DNA of 64,000 nt from Apodemus sylvaticus (GCF_947179515.1 NC_067495.1:27481913-27545912), one strand, 5' to 3'. Numbered from the stretch's first letter, positions 36,370-46,957 are shown. Numbers and translations: made by a program. Notes: generated by a model not told the origin, from the sequence alone.

Positions 36370-36786
36370 AACCATTGAACTGAGCACAGGGTCCTCAATA
36401 GAGGAGCTAGAGAAAGGAGCCAAGGAGCTGAAGGGGCTTACAGCCCCACAGTAAGAACAATATGAACCAACCAGTACCCCCAGAGCTATAATAGATTGGC
36501 CAGTACCCCCCAGGGACTAAACCACCAACTAAAGAGTACACATGGAGGGACCCATGGCTCCAGCTGCATATGTAGCAGAGCATGGCCTTGTCGGACATCA
36601 ATGAGAGGAGAGGCCCTTGGTCCTGAGAAGGCTTGATGCCCCAGTGTAGGGGACTGCCAGGACAGGGAAGCGGAATTGGGTGAGTTGGTGAGCAGGGGGG
36701 AGGGTGGATCTGATAGGGGGTTCTGGAGGGGAAACCAGGAAAGGGAACAGTATTTGAAATGTAAATAAGAAAAATATCTAATTAAA
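36370..36786 (+). mobile_element. Old L1 (Lx-type) 3' UTR fragment
   Basis: Homologous to the element at the left edge of the window: 'ATTGAACTGAGCACAGGGTC', 'CACATGGAGGGACCCATGGC', 'GATGCCCCAGTGTAGGGG', ending in 'TTTGAAATGTAAATAAG' and A-rich sequence. A 22-23 bp extra segment interrupts it near 36486-36508. Its A-rich tail was the landing site of the young L1 that follows. Confidence 0.8.
36486..36505. repeat. 20-bp exact repeat, copy A
   Basis: CTATAATAGATTGGCCAGTA, identical to 43556-43575. It sits inside the old L1 3' UTR as an insertion absent from the homologous element at 1-520. Confidence 0.95.
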
Positions 36787-36825
36787 AAAAGAAAGAAAGA
36801 ATGCAAACTCAAAAAATAAAGAAAG

Positions 36826-36836
36826 AAAAAAGATGG
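36826..36836. repeat. Left target-site duplication of L1 copy 1
   Basis: AAAAAAGATGG, found again at 43526-43536 at the end of the second poly(A). Only the last five bases are informative because the rest is A. Confidence 0.75.
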
Positions 36837-38043
36837 GGAGATCGGCTGCGGCGGCGGCGGCAGTGGCAGCAGTGGCTGCTCCAGCTGAAGGGCCATCAGC
36901 AGTGGAACCAAGGCGTCACAGGGACCAGTTAGGCCCTGCGCCCACGACCACTGACCTTCGCTGACCAGCCGGGCAGCAAGCAGCTGCAGTTGTGCGGCGC
37001 CTTTCCTGCACGGAGGCCACTTCAGAACTCGGCCTCCCACCAGTCAGGAGAGGAGCATCCATCTTGGTTCCGTACTCCAGGAATCGGACAGACTGAGGTA
37101 CACAAACATAATCCGAGGCCAACACCGCGGTGGTCTGAGCCCGACGGGCGTTGGCCTGCACCCAGGCCCTGGGCGGGTCGGGGGGCCATCGGGGTGCCAA
37201 CCCAACCAGGAGGTTTTTTTGCCCAGGCCTGCGAGCGCGCCGCCGCCATTTTGCCTGCAGGACGACAGAGAGCTCAGGCGGGCAGACCTGTAACAGGCAT
37301 AGCCTAAGGCTAACAAAGCGGGGGTCCAGGCCCCAAAAGGCACAGGACTGACCCCAAGAACTGGGCGGCTTGGTGGGCCATCTGTGAGTCAACCCGCCCA
37401 GGTGATTGTTAGCAAAGCAGACTCTCCCGGCGCTTTCAGGGAGCGCGGGCACGCCCGCCCACCATCCTAGGCACCTGGCAAACCCAATTAACAGTCATAG
37501 CCCTAGGGGAACTTTGCTCGGACCTTGGCCTCCCAGGCTTTTGCCTGGACTCAGGGACTGGGCGGCCAGGCTAACCTTGTGTGCGACAGCCCGGTTGGCA
37601 GATCGGCTGCCCAGCGGAGTGAGCGGAACACAGGGGAGGTCACAGTAGCATACACCGTCGGCACTCCCTGGGAGTGCACACAGGCTCCATCTGCTCCACA
37701 GACACAATCTGGGGCAAGGCCTCAGGCAGAAGCCCTTAGCTCTACTCTCTCCGCTTCCGGATCCAGATCAGTCTGGGAGGCAGCATTACATCTCCAAGTC
37801 CTGCAAGTGGCTAGCTGGGCTTCCGGGCGGCCAGCTGGGAGAAGTCAGTGTGCTCCAGTGAATCCAGCGGGCCCCAGCGGGAGCCTTCAGGTGCCTGCTT
37901 TGGGATCTGAACAGCCTGGGCAGCAGCACTCTGTCTACAAGCAGTGCAGGAGGTAAGCTGTGCACCAGAGGCCAACTGGGAAGGGGCAGCTTGCACTGGT
38001 GAGTCCAGCACTGACAAGATAAACTAACACCAGTGAGATCTAG
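36837..38043 (+). promoter_or_regulatory. L1 copy 1 5' UTR / internal promoter
   Basis: This is the GC- and CpG-rich leader, beginning with a CGG-repeat block (36843-36860), in otherwise AT-rich surroundings. L1 5' UTRs carry an internal RNA polymerase II promoter. Two YY1-like motifs are visible on the minus strand: complement of CCATCTTGG (37059-37067) and of GCCGCCATTTT (37242-37252). Several open frames on both strands run through it; none is a known L1 product. Confidence 0.85.
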
Positions 38044-39315
38044 ATGGCAAAAGGCAAACGCAGGAACGTCACTAACAGAAATCAAGGCAATATGGCAACA
38101 TCTGAACCCAATTCTCCTCTACCAACATGTCCTGGATACCCCATCACACCAGTAAAACAAGATTTGGATTTAAAATCACTGGTCATGATGCTGGTACAGG
38201 AACACATGAAGGTCATACATAAAGAAATTCAGGAGAAAATGGATCAAAAGTTAGAAGCCCTTGCAAGGGAAACACAAAAATCATTGAAAGAAATCCAGGA
38301 GAATACAAAAGCCAACAAGGAGGAAATGCAAAAAACACTTAAAGAAATACAGGAGAACTTTGCTCAACAGGCTGAGGTCATGAAAGACGAAACACAAAAA
38401 TCTCTTAAAGAAATACAGGAGAACTTTGGTCAACAGGCTGAGCTCATGAAAGAGGAAACACAAAAATCTCTTAAAGAATTACAGGAAAACACAAACATGC
38501 AAGTGAAGGAGCTAAGCAAAACCATCCAGGATCTAAAATCAGAAGTAGAAACAACTAAGAAAACTCAAAGGGAGACAACTTTGGAGATAGAAAGCCTTGG
38601 GAAGAAATCAGGGGACAGAGATACAAATATCAACAACAGAATACAAGAGATAGAAGAAAGAATCTCAGATGCTGAAGATTCCATAGAAACCATGGACTCA
38701 ACAGTTAAAGAAAATGCAAAATGCAAAAAGCTTGTAACCCAAAATATCCAGGAAATCCAGGACACAATGAGAAGACCAAACCTAAGGATTACAGGCATAG
38801 ATGAGAGTGAAGATTTACAACTTAAAGGGCCAGCAAATATCTTCAATAAAATTATGGAAGAAAACTTCCCTAACCTAAAGAGAGAGATGCCCATGAATAT
38901 ACAAGAAGCCTACAGAACTCCAAACAGACTGGACCAGAACAGAAATACCTCCTGTCACATAATAATCAAAACACCAAATGTTCTAAACAAAGAAAGAATA
39001 CTAAAGGCAGTAAGAGAAAAAGGCCAAGTAACATATAAAGGAAGACCTATCAGAATCACAGCAGACTTTTCACCTGAGACTATGAAGGCTAGAAGGTCCT
39101 GGGCAGATCTCATGCAGACTCTAAGAGAACACAAATGCCAACCAAAACTACTATATCCAGCAAAACTCTCAATCACCATAGATGGAGAAACTAAGATATT
39201 TCATGACAAAACCAAGTTTACCCAATATCTATCCACAAACCCGGCCCTAAAAAGGATAATAGGAGGACAACACCAATACAAGGAGGGAAACTTCACCCTG
39301 GAAAAAGCAAGATAG
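38044..39315 (+). CDS. L1 ORF1p, RNA-binding coiled-coil protein, intact
   Basis: The 423-residue product is a full-length L1 ORF1p. ORF1p trimerises through a coiled coil, binds L1 RNA in the cytoplasm and acts as a nucleic-acid chaperone in the L1 ribonucleoprotein. The start MAKGKRRN is basic and conserved in rodent L1. Residues about 40-240 are a heptad-rich coiled coil with tandem 22-residue units beginning QK(S/T)LKE (residues 96-117, 118-139, 140-161; a shorter unit at 78-95). 'RRPNLRI' at 243-249 opens the RRM-like domain; 'REKGQVTYKGRPIRI' belongs to the C-terminal domain. Residue 304 is Cys where copy 2 has Arg, and residue 250 is Thr where copy 2 has Ile, so function may be impaired although the frame is intact. 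Confidence 0.96.
   Translation: MAKGKRRNVTNRNQGNMATSEPNSPLPTCPGYPITPVKQDLDLKSLVMMLVQEHMKVIHKEIQEKMDQKLEALARETQKSLKEIQENTKANKEEMQKTLKEIQENFAQQAEVMKDETQKSLKEIQENFGQQAELMKEETQKSLKELQENTNMQVKELSKTIQDLKSEVETTKKTQRETTLEIESLGKKSGDRDTNINNRIQEIEERISDAEDSIETMDSTVKENAKCKKLVTQNIQEIQDTMRRPNLRITGIDESEDLQLKGPANIFNKIMEENFPNLKREMPMNIQEAYRTPNRLDQNRNTSCHIIIKTPNVLNKERILKAVREKGQVTYKGRPIRITADFSPETMKARRSWADLMQTLREHKCQPKLLYPAKLSITIDGETKIFHDKTKFTQYLSTNPALKRIIGGQHQYKEGNFTLEKAR
38329..38526. repeat. 66-bp tandem units inside ORF1
   Basis: Three in-frame 66-bp units (38329-38394, 38395-38460, 38461-38526), each coding for one 22-residue coiled-coil repeat. Rodent L1 ORF1 is known to vary in length in this region. The older ORF1 at 58404-58928 has a different arrangement. 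Confidence 0.85.
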
Positions 39316-39374
39316 TAACCTTTCATCAAACCCAAAAGAAGTTAAGCATTCAAATTTAAAAAATAACGTCAAAA

Positions 39375-42300
39375 ATGATAGGAAGTAACAATCACTATTC
39401 CTTAATATCTCTTAACATCAATGGACTTAATGCCCCAATAAAAAGACACAGACTAACTGAATGGATACGTAAACAGGACCCTACATTTTGCTGCTTACAG
39501 GAAACACACCTCAGGGTCAAAGACAAACACTACCTTAGAGTAAAAGGCTGGAAGACAATTTTACAAGCAAATGGTCTCAGGAAACAAGCTGGAGTAGCCA
39601 TTTTAATATCAGATAAAATTGACTTTCAACCCAAAGTCATCAAAAGAGACCCTGAGGGACACTTCTTGCTGGTCAAAGGAAAAATACAAAAAGAAGAACT
39701 GTCAATCCTGAACATCTATGCCCCAAATGCAAGGGCACCCTCTTTCGTAAAAGAAACTTTATTAAAACTAAAAGCACACATTGCACCTAACACAATAATT
39801 GTGGGTGACTTCAACACTGCACTTTCCTCAATGGACCGATCAGGAAAACAGAAACTAAACAGGGACACAATGAAACTAATTGAAGCTTTGGACCAATTAG
39901 ATTTAACAGATATATATAGAACATTCTATCCTAAAACAAAAGAATATACCTTTTTCTCAGCACCTCATGGTACCTTCTCCAAAATCGACCATATAATTGG
40001 TCACAAGACAGACCTCAACAAATATAAGAAGATCGAACTAATCCCATGCCTCCTATCTGATCACTATGGAGTAAAAGTGGTCTTCAATAGCAACAGAAAC
40101 AACAGAAAGCCCACATACACGTGGAAACTGAACAATACTCTACTCAATGATACCTTGGTCAAGGAAAAAATAAAGAAATTAAAGACTTTTTAGAACACAA
40201 TGAAAATGAAAACACAACATACCCAAATCTATGGGACACAATGAAAGCAGTGCTAAGAGGAAAACTCATAGCCCTGAGTGCCTCCAAAAAGAAAATGGAG
40301 AGAGCATATATTACCAGCTTAATGACACACCTGAAAGCCCTGGAACAAAAAGAAGCTATTTCCCCCAGGAGGAGTAGAAGGCAGGAAATCATCAAACTCA
40401 GGGCCGAAATCAATCAAGTAGAAACAAAGAGAACCATACAAAAAATCAACAATACCAGGAGCTGGTTCTTTGAGAAAATCAACAAGATAGATAAACCCTT
40501 AGCCAGAATGACCAAAGGGCACAGAGAAAGTATCCAAATTAACAAACTTAGAAATGAAAAGGGAGATATAACAACGGAAACTGAGGAAATCCAAAAAATC
40601 ATCAGATCCTACTACAAGAGCCTCTACTCAACACAAGTGGAGAATCTGGAGGAAATGGACAATTTCCTTGACAGATACCAAATACCAAAATTAAATCAGG
40701 ACCAACTAAACCATCTAAACAGTCCCATAATGCCTAAAGAAATAGAAGGAGTCATAGAAAGTCTTCCAACCAAAAAAAGCACAGGACCAGATGGCTTCAG
40801 TGCAGAATTCTACCAGACCTTCAAAGAAGAGTTAACACCAATACTCTTCAAACTATTCCACAAAATAGAAACAGAAGGAACACTACCCAATTCCTTCTAC
40901 GAAGCCACAATTACGCTGATACCAAAGCCACACAAAGATCCAACAAAGAAAGAGAACTTCAGACCAATTTCCCTTATGAACATCGATGCAAAAATACTCA
41001 ATAAAATTCTTGCCAACCGAATCCAAGAACACATCAAAACGATCATCCACCATGATCAAGTAGGCTTTATCCCGGGAATGCAGGGTTGGTTCAATATACG
41101 GAAATCCATCAATACAATCCACTACATAAACAAACTCAAAGAACAAAACCACATGGTCATTTCATTGGATGCTGAAAAAGCATTTGACAAAATTCAGCAT
41201 CCCTTCATGCTTAAAGTCTTGGAGAGAACAGGAATTCAAGGCCCATACCTAAACATAGTAAAAGCAATATACAGCAAACCGGTAGCCAGCATCAAACTAA
41301 ATGGAGAGAAACTTGAAGCAATCCCACTGAAATCAGGGACCAGACAAGGCTGCCCCCTTTCTCCTTATCTTTTCAATATTGTACTTGAGGTACTAGCTCG
41401 GGCAATTCGACAACATAAGGAGGTCAAAGGGATACAAATTGGAAAGGAAGAAGTCAAACTATCATTATTTGCAGACGACATGATCGTCTACCTAAGTGAC
41501 CCAAAGAACTCCACTAGAGAGCTCCTACAGCTGATAAACAACTTCAGCAAAGTGGCAGGTTATAAAGTCAACTCAAGCAAATCAGTGGCCTTCCTATACT
41601 CAAAGGATAAGCAGGCTGAGAAAGAAATTAGGGAAATGACCCCCTTCACAATAGCCACAAACAGTATAAAGTATCTTGGGGTGACTCTTACCAAACATGT
41701 GAAAGATCTGTATGACAAGAACTTCAAGACTCTGAAGAAGGAAATGGAAGAAGACCTCAAAAAATGGGAAAACCTCCCATGCTCATGGATCGGTAGAATC
41801 AATATAGTTAAAATGGCCATTTTGCCTAAAGCACTATACAGATTCAATGCAATACCCATCAAAATCCCAACTCAATTCTTCACAGAGTTAGAAAGAGCAA
41901 TTATCAAATTCATCTGGAACAACAAAAAACCCAGGATAGCTAAAACTATTCTCAGCAACAAAAGGAAATCTGGGGGAATCAGTATCCCTGACCTCAAGCA
42001 ATACTACAGAGCAATAGTGTTAAAAACTGCATGGTATTGGTACAGTGACAGGCAGGAGGATCAATGGAACAGGATTGAAGATCCAGAAATGAACCCACAC
42101 ACCTATGGCCACTTGATCCTCGACAAAGAGGCTGAAAACATCCAATGGAAAAAAGATAGCCTTTTCAACAAATGGTGCTGGTTCAACTGGAGGTCAGCAT
42201 GCAGAAGAATGCGAATTGATCCATCCTTGTCTCCTTGTACTAAGCTCAAATCCAAATGGATCAAGGACCTCCACATAAAGCCAGACACTCTGAAGCTAAT

Positions 42301-43195
42301 AGAAAAGAAACTGGGGAAGACCCTTGAGGACATCGGTACAGGGAGAAAGTTTCTGAACAGAACACCAATAGCGTATGCTCTAAGAGCAAGAATTGACAAA
42401 TGGGACCTCATAAAATTACAAAGTTTCTGTAAGGCAAAGGACACCATCAAGAGGACAAATCGGCAACCAACAAATTGGGAAAAGATCTTCACCAATCCTA
42501 CATCAGATAGAGGGCTAATATCCAATATATATAAAGAACTCAAGAAGTTAGACTCCAGAAAACCAAACAACCCTATTAAAAAATGGGGTACAGAGTTAAA
42601 CAAAGAATTCTCACCTGAAGAACTTCGGATGGCGGAGAAGCATCTTAAAAAATGCTCAACTTCATTAGTCATTAGGGAAATGCAAATTAAAACAACCCTA
42701 AGATTTCATCTTACACCAGTCAGAATGGCTAAGATTAAAAATTCAGGAGACAGCAGGTGTTGGAGAGAGTGTGGAGAAAGAGGAACACTTCTCCACTGCT
42801 GGTGGGGTTGCAAATTGGTACAACCACTCTGGAAATCAGTCTGGCGGTTCCTCCGAAAACTGGGCACCTTACTTCCAGAAGATCCTGCTATACCACTCCT
42901 GGGCATATACCCAGAAGACTCCCCACCATGTAATAAGGATACATGTTCTACTATGTTCATAGCAGCCCTATTTGTAATTGCCAGATGCTGGAAAGAACCT
43001 AGGTATCCCTCAACAGAAGAGTGGATGCAAAAAATGTGGTATATCTACACAATGGAGTACTATTCAGCCATTAGAAACAATGAATTCATGAAATTCTTAG
43101 GCAAATGGATGGAGCTAGAGAATATCATACTAAGTGAGGTAACCCAGACTCAAAAGGTGACTCATGGTATGCACTCACTAATAAGTGGATATTAA
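39375..43195 (+). pseudogene. L1 ORF2 with a single 4-bp frameshift
   Basis: ORF2p nicks target DNA and reverse transcribes L1 RNA at the nick. The first 265 or so codons are normal and hold the endonuclease with its expected residues: N14, E43, Y115, D145, N147, D205 and S228-D229-H230. At about 40171-40178 four bases of an AAAG-like duplication present in copy 2 are missing. The frame shifts and ends at 40191-40193. The normal frame resumes and stays open to the TAA at 43195 with the RT (FADD catalytic motif at 41468-41479, preceded by 'SLDAEKAFDK') and the C-terminal Cys/His-rich segment. The ATG at 40241 is internal to the RT half. As read, full ORF2p cannot be made. Confidence 0.96.
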
Positions 43196-43422
43196 CCTAG
43201 AAAACTGGAATACCCAAAACATAATCCACACATCAAATGAGGTACAAGAAGAAAGGAGGAGTGGCCCCTGGTTCTGGAAAGACTCAGTGAAACAGTATTC
43301 AGCAAAACCAGAACGGGGAAGTGGGAAGGGGTGGGTGGGAGGACAGGGGAAGAGAAGGGGGCTTGCGGGACTTTCGGGGAGTGGGGGGGCTAGAAGAGGG
43401 GAAATCATTTGAAATGTATGTA

Positions 43423-43428
43423 AATAAA
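43423..43428 (+). promoter_or_regulatory. L1 copy 1 own polyadenylation signal
   Basis: AATAAA about 15-20 nt before the first, short A run. A second AATAAA lies in the transduced segment at 43454-43459. Confidence 0.75.
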
Positions 43429-43451
43429 TTATATCAAATAATAAAAAAAAA

Positions 43452-43491
43452 GAAATAAATATTAGGAAAGAATGGAAGTCTTCCCAAATGG
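43452..43491 (+). other. Probable 3'-transduced flank of L1 copy 1
   Basis: Forty bases of non-L1 sequence lie between the first A run and a 40-nt poly(A), and inside the target-site duplications. It holds its own AATAAA 33 nt before the long poly(A). This is the structure left when transcription reads past the weak L1 signal and uses one downstream at the source locus. Confidence 0.75.

Positions 43492-43531
<40 letters not shown>
43492..43531 (+). repeat. Poly(A) tail, 40 nt
   Basis: Pure A run ending at the right target-site duplication (43526-43536, whose first six bases are A). Confidence 0.95.
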
Positions 43532-43533
<2 letters not shown>

Positions 43534-43555
43534 TGGACCTTACTTGAAATGATGC

Positions 43556-43575
43556 CTATAATAGATTGGCCAGTA
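43556..43575. repeat. 20-bp exact repeat, copy B
   Basis: Partner of 36486-36505. Before copy 1 inserted, the two were only about 370 bp apart. Confidence 0.95.
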
Positions 43576-43601
43576 GGTAAAGTAGGTAAGTCTATGGAGA
43601 A

Positions 43602-43632
43602 TTTTCTTTCTTTCTTTCTTTTTTTTTTTTTG
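43602..43632. repeat. (TTTC)n/T-rich tract
   Basis: Four TTTC units then a T run. It may be the tail of a minus-strand retroposon, but the adjacent AT-rich sequence is not a family I can name. Confidence 0.85.
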
Positions 43633-44149
43633 GATTACTAAATTTATTCTTAAGCAAAGCATTATATAGCCACAATCTTACATTGGTAAAATCTTTATAA
43701 CTGATACAAATTGAAGTTATAATTTTACATTGGTACAATTTATAGATTGACGCAGATTTAAGGTTATTATTGGTATAAATTTCTTATGTTTATATAACAA
43801 TTGAAATTAATATTGTTACTCTTAGATAGGTATTATGCCTATGCAATCATTTAAGAATACAAGGCTTAGACCCACTTCTTCTAATAGCTGCTATTACAAA
43901 CTGTTTAGGATGATTATGTAACACAAGTTAAGGGCCAGGTAATAAACTCATGGTTATATAAGATTCTGATCTAATATTATGTTAAGGTGCTTCCTACAAT
44001 ATATATTCAAATAGAAATAGCTAACAGTAGTCAAGGTTTAATAATTCAGATATACTTTATATAGATAGTCTTCAAAAACATTAGAAATCCACAGAATGTG
44101 ACATTTAATATTAATTCATTATTTTTAAGATGTTTGCCTTAATTTTCTT
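43633..44149. other. AT-rich sequence with degenerate tandem units
   Basis: A motif '(C/T)ATTGGTA' recurs at 43681, 43728, 43768 and, altered, 43811, giving a period of 40-47 bp with A/T-rich intervening text. It may be part of an LTR-type repeat that I do not recognise. No coding potential. Confidence 0.45.
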
Positions 44150-44150
44150 T

Positions 44151-44185
<35 letters not shown>

Positions 44186-44190
44186 ATATA
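44150..44190. repeat. (TA)n microsatellite
   Basis: About 20 TA units with one TT interruption. Confidence 0.95.
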
Positions 44191-46539
44191 ATAAAAAGTC
44201 CACAAAAATATGGAATCATCCCCTCTGTGCTAGTCAAGTACTCCTGGGCACAGGACCTGCCAACTGACTGGAGAAAATAGATTTTCCATTTCCCAGCAGC
44301 TATTAAATACATGTAGCTTCTTGGTAAAGTTTCAAAAAATTAGGAAATTCTTAAGTTGTAGGATACTTTCATTATAAGGTCTGATTTAGACCTTTGTACT
44401 TCATAAACCCATTAAGGTTGCTAGCCATTTTCATTTCACTTGTCAAGAAGTTCGAAAGACTTGCTGTCAATAAAGTCTGTCACTGGGTAACACCTTGTGA
44501 TAGGGGACTGTGGGAGCAGGACGTCATAGATAAGAGGGAGGAAAGCCAATATTTAGTAAGGACAGTCTGTGCTGCTGCATTCAAATAATTCAGGGACTAT
44601 GTAATAGCATTTCTACTTGGAAGATGGAGAATTAAAGGCTGAAAAATCATTTAAAATGTCTTTCTTCTGGGTTACAGAGATACTAAAATGGCAGAGATAA
44701 GGTCGGAACACACAGTGCCCAGTCTTTTTAGTCTACCATACCATTGTCCAATCAGCTCTTTAATTCCACATATAGTTTTTGTAATGTGGCAATCTAATTT
44801 TTCACATGTGTTAGATCTCCCTAGAATCTTTCAAGCCACGCAAACCTACACAAACCACTTAAAAAGCAGACACCAATTCTCATTCTTTCTCTCTCTCCCC
44901 ACCCCCTCTTTTCTCCTTGATTGCATGGGATTGAATTGGTAGTAGACCACAGACCATAACACTAAGGACCATGGTTCTCCTCTACCTATGAGAATCTCAG
45001 GTCCTGTATTATTGAGTAATAATCAGCAGAGATGAAGTAATAAACCCACCAAAGTCTTATACTCAAGCCCACACTCTTATGCACATTTGACTGGAAAGGA
45101 GGGTAGTGTTTGCATGCCCATGTGATTATTTTCTCAGTCCATGTCTTAACTCATTCTAAACTCAGAAAGGGAAGAAAACAAGTATCTTCTTTGGTCTCTT
45201 CAGCTCTCTGTATTTGACATCTATCAAATTCCAGTCCCTTGTAAATGCACTTCTTTTACCTGACTGACAACTAATCTGCCAGCTAAATCCAATGCAAATA
45301 TCTAGTGACGCTCACTCACCAGAAACTCAGACACTCAAAACCCTCTTTTAGACTGATAAGTACCAGATGGCTTCAAATCAGTATCTCAGCCAAGTTTTGT
45401 TAGTTAGTCCAAGATACTCAAAGTCTCCCATGATAGAAAGCAATGTTGGCAAGTACTGATTTCTGACAGGCAGACATGCCACTGCCAGAAAGGGAGGCTA
45501 ATTGGAAGAAGAAGGCATCCAGAAAGACATAATTGGCAGAAATATCATTGGTGAGGATGGAGTGAGACAGTCTGGAAGATTAAATCCAAGCATAGCATAA
45601 AAATGGATGCATTGCTGGATACTGGATACTAGTAACCCAAACGTGCAAAAAGTGGTGCATGGTGGGGAGGGGCATAGGAGCTTGAGGCTTCATTGGTTAT
45701 GTAGGGAGTTCAAATTCAGTACAGGAGCCCTTGCTGCAAAGAGAAAGAAACAGGGGGGACAGGAAGAGAAGGAGAGGGGAGGGGAGAAGAGACGAGAACA
45801 GATAAAAAGAAAAAGAACCTTGTGCCAAACGGGTGGAAAGGCCCAGAAATGACTGGCTATTTTTCTTCCTCCTTCCTAACCCAGCTCTTCCTCTTTCTTG
45901 TGGAACACTTATTTATGATTAGAGAAGCATGGAAGGAGGTCAGGATGATGAAGCCAGCACTCATGTCAGACACTAAAGATGAGACAAACGCTAACCACAT
46001 GCAGGTGCTTGAAGGTTTTAAGGAAAAGATCCTTGCTGTGGACTTCAGATTGGTTTCCTTTAAAGAAAAACATTGAGATCTCTTAAGTTGCTATCTATAG
46101 TTGATCCAAGAAAAAATAAACCCTTATAACCATCATGTTTTCCGTTCATAATGTTAATTCTGACTGTCTGTAAGGAAAGAGAACAAGGGCTTTTAGGACT
46201 TCTAAAGAAAGGCAAATTATAATTGGTCACTTTCCCAATTATCCTAGACAAGTTAGACATTAATCCACTGAGGCTGCACTCCATGTGGAACAGCTACATT
46301 CTCAGTATGAAAGGCTCTCACACACATGAGAACAAGCTGCCTGGCAGTTTTACATGAAAAAGATGATAACCTGACCAGTTTTTATGCTTGAGACAACAAA
46401 TGTGAGTTCTGACCAGTAGTTTAACACTGCCTCACACCGTGGCATAGAAGCAGCCTTAATTGCACTGTCTCCTACGTTTCTTGCGAGCATAAGCATGTAT
46501 GTGCATATGTGATTTCTTTCATGTCTGTGTTTGTGTTTT
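44191..46539. other. No recognisable feature
   Basis: About 2.3 kb of unassigned sequence. A G/A-rich patch lies near 45745-45800. Open frames are under 85 codons. Confidence 0.45.
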
Positions 46540-46957
46540 GGTGAAAGTGTGAATATCTAAACATGCATGGAGAAGCCAGAGGTCAACAAGACTAGATGAC
46601 TTCCTTAACTGCTTCCCACCTTATTTTCTGAGACAGAACTCTCACTGAAACTAGGGCTCACTGGACCAGCAAATCCCACAGACCCTCCTGTCTCCACCTT
46701 CCCAGTGCTTACATCACAGGGGCATTTCTCTCAAAGATTCCTGTTAACTGTGGGAAGGTGTTGTGCGACACCCCTGGAGCTGGACTTGCAAATGGCTGTG
46801 AGCCTCCCAACATGGAACTGCTGAGCCACCTCTCCCTTCCACGGCCACTTTATTTGCTTGTTTTGTTTGTTTGTTTGTTTGGTTGTTGAGGGGATCAAAC
46901 TTAGGTCCTCATGCTTGTACTGCAAGCACTTTACCAACTGAGCCATCTCCCCAGCCC
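46540..46957 (-). mobile_element. B4 SINE with an internal foreign segment
   Basis: The complement of B4 is readable at 46560-46730 ('AGAAGCCAGAGGTCAAC', 'TCTGAGACAGAACTCTCACTG') and again at about 46895-46957 ('CTTAGGTCCTCATGCTTG', 'GAGCCATCTCCCCAGCCCC'). Between them lies a B2/B3-like piece ('GCTGTGAGCCTCCCAACATGG', 'GCTGAGCCACCTCTCCC') and a TTTG run (46857-46885). One SINE appears to have inserted into another. Confidence 0.65.

Larger units (their letters stand above)
36837..43525 (+). mobile_element. Near-complete young L1 retrotransposon (copy 1)
   Basis: The element has a CpG-rich 5' UTR of about 1.2 kb, an open ORF1, a short spacer, ORF2 broken by one frameshift, a G-rich 3' UTR, a first short poly(A) (43443-43451), a 40-bp non-L1 segment and a long poly(A). 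Where both copies are visible it is nearly identical to copy 2 (58929-64000). It lacks the obvious tandem promoter monomers of Mus L1. The 40-A tail and matching duplications mark it as recent. Confidence 0.96.

Noticed and set aside
36916..37452. 178-codon antisense frame in the L1 5' UTR, considered as an ORF0-like gene
   Set aside because: In copy 2 the corresponding frame is split and shorter. GC-rich leader DNA gives long frames by chance, and ORF0 is described from primate L1, not rodent.
37525..37956. 143-codon plus-strand frame in the L1 5' UTR, with a like-sized frame in copy 2 (59602-60033)
   Set aside because: It is open in both copies, but the copies are too similar for that to show selection. 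It contains no known domain and lies in the leader.
42103..42672. Minus-strand frames of 189-195 codons opposite ORF2 (also 13621-14208)
   Set aside because: They are shadows of the ORF2 reading frame on the other strand.
43443..43452. Target-site duplication placed at the first A run of copy 1
   Set aside because: The bases after the first A run do not match the sequence abutting the 5' end, while those after the second A run do.
45640..45760. Possible very old B1
   Set aside because: Only scattered similarity; no continuous B1 block could be read.
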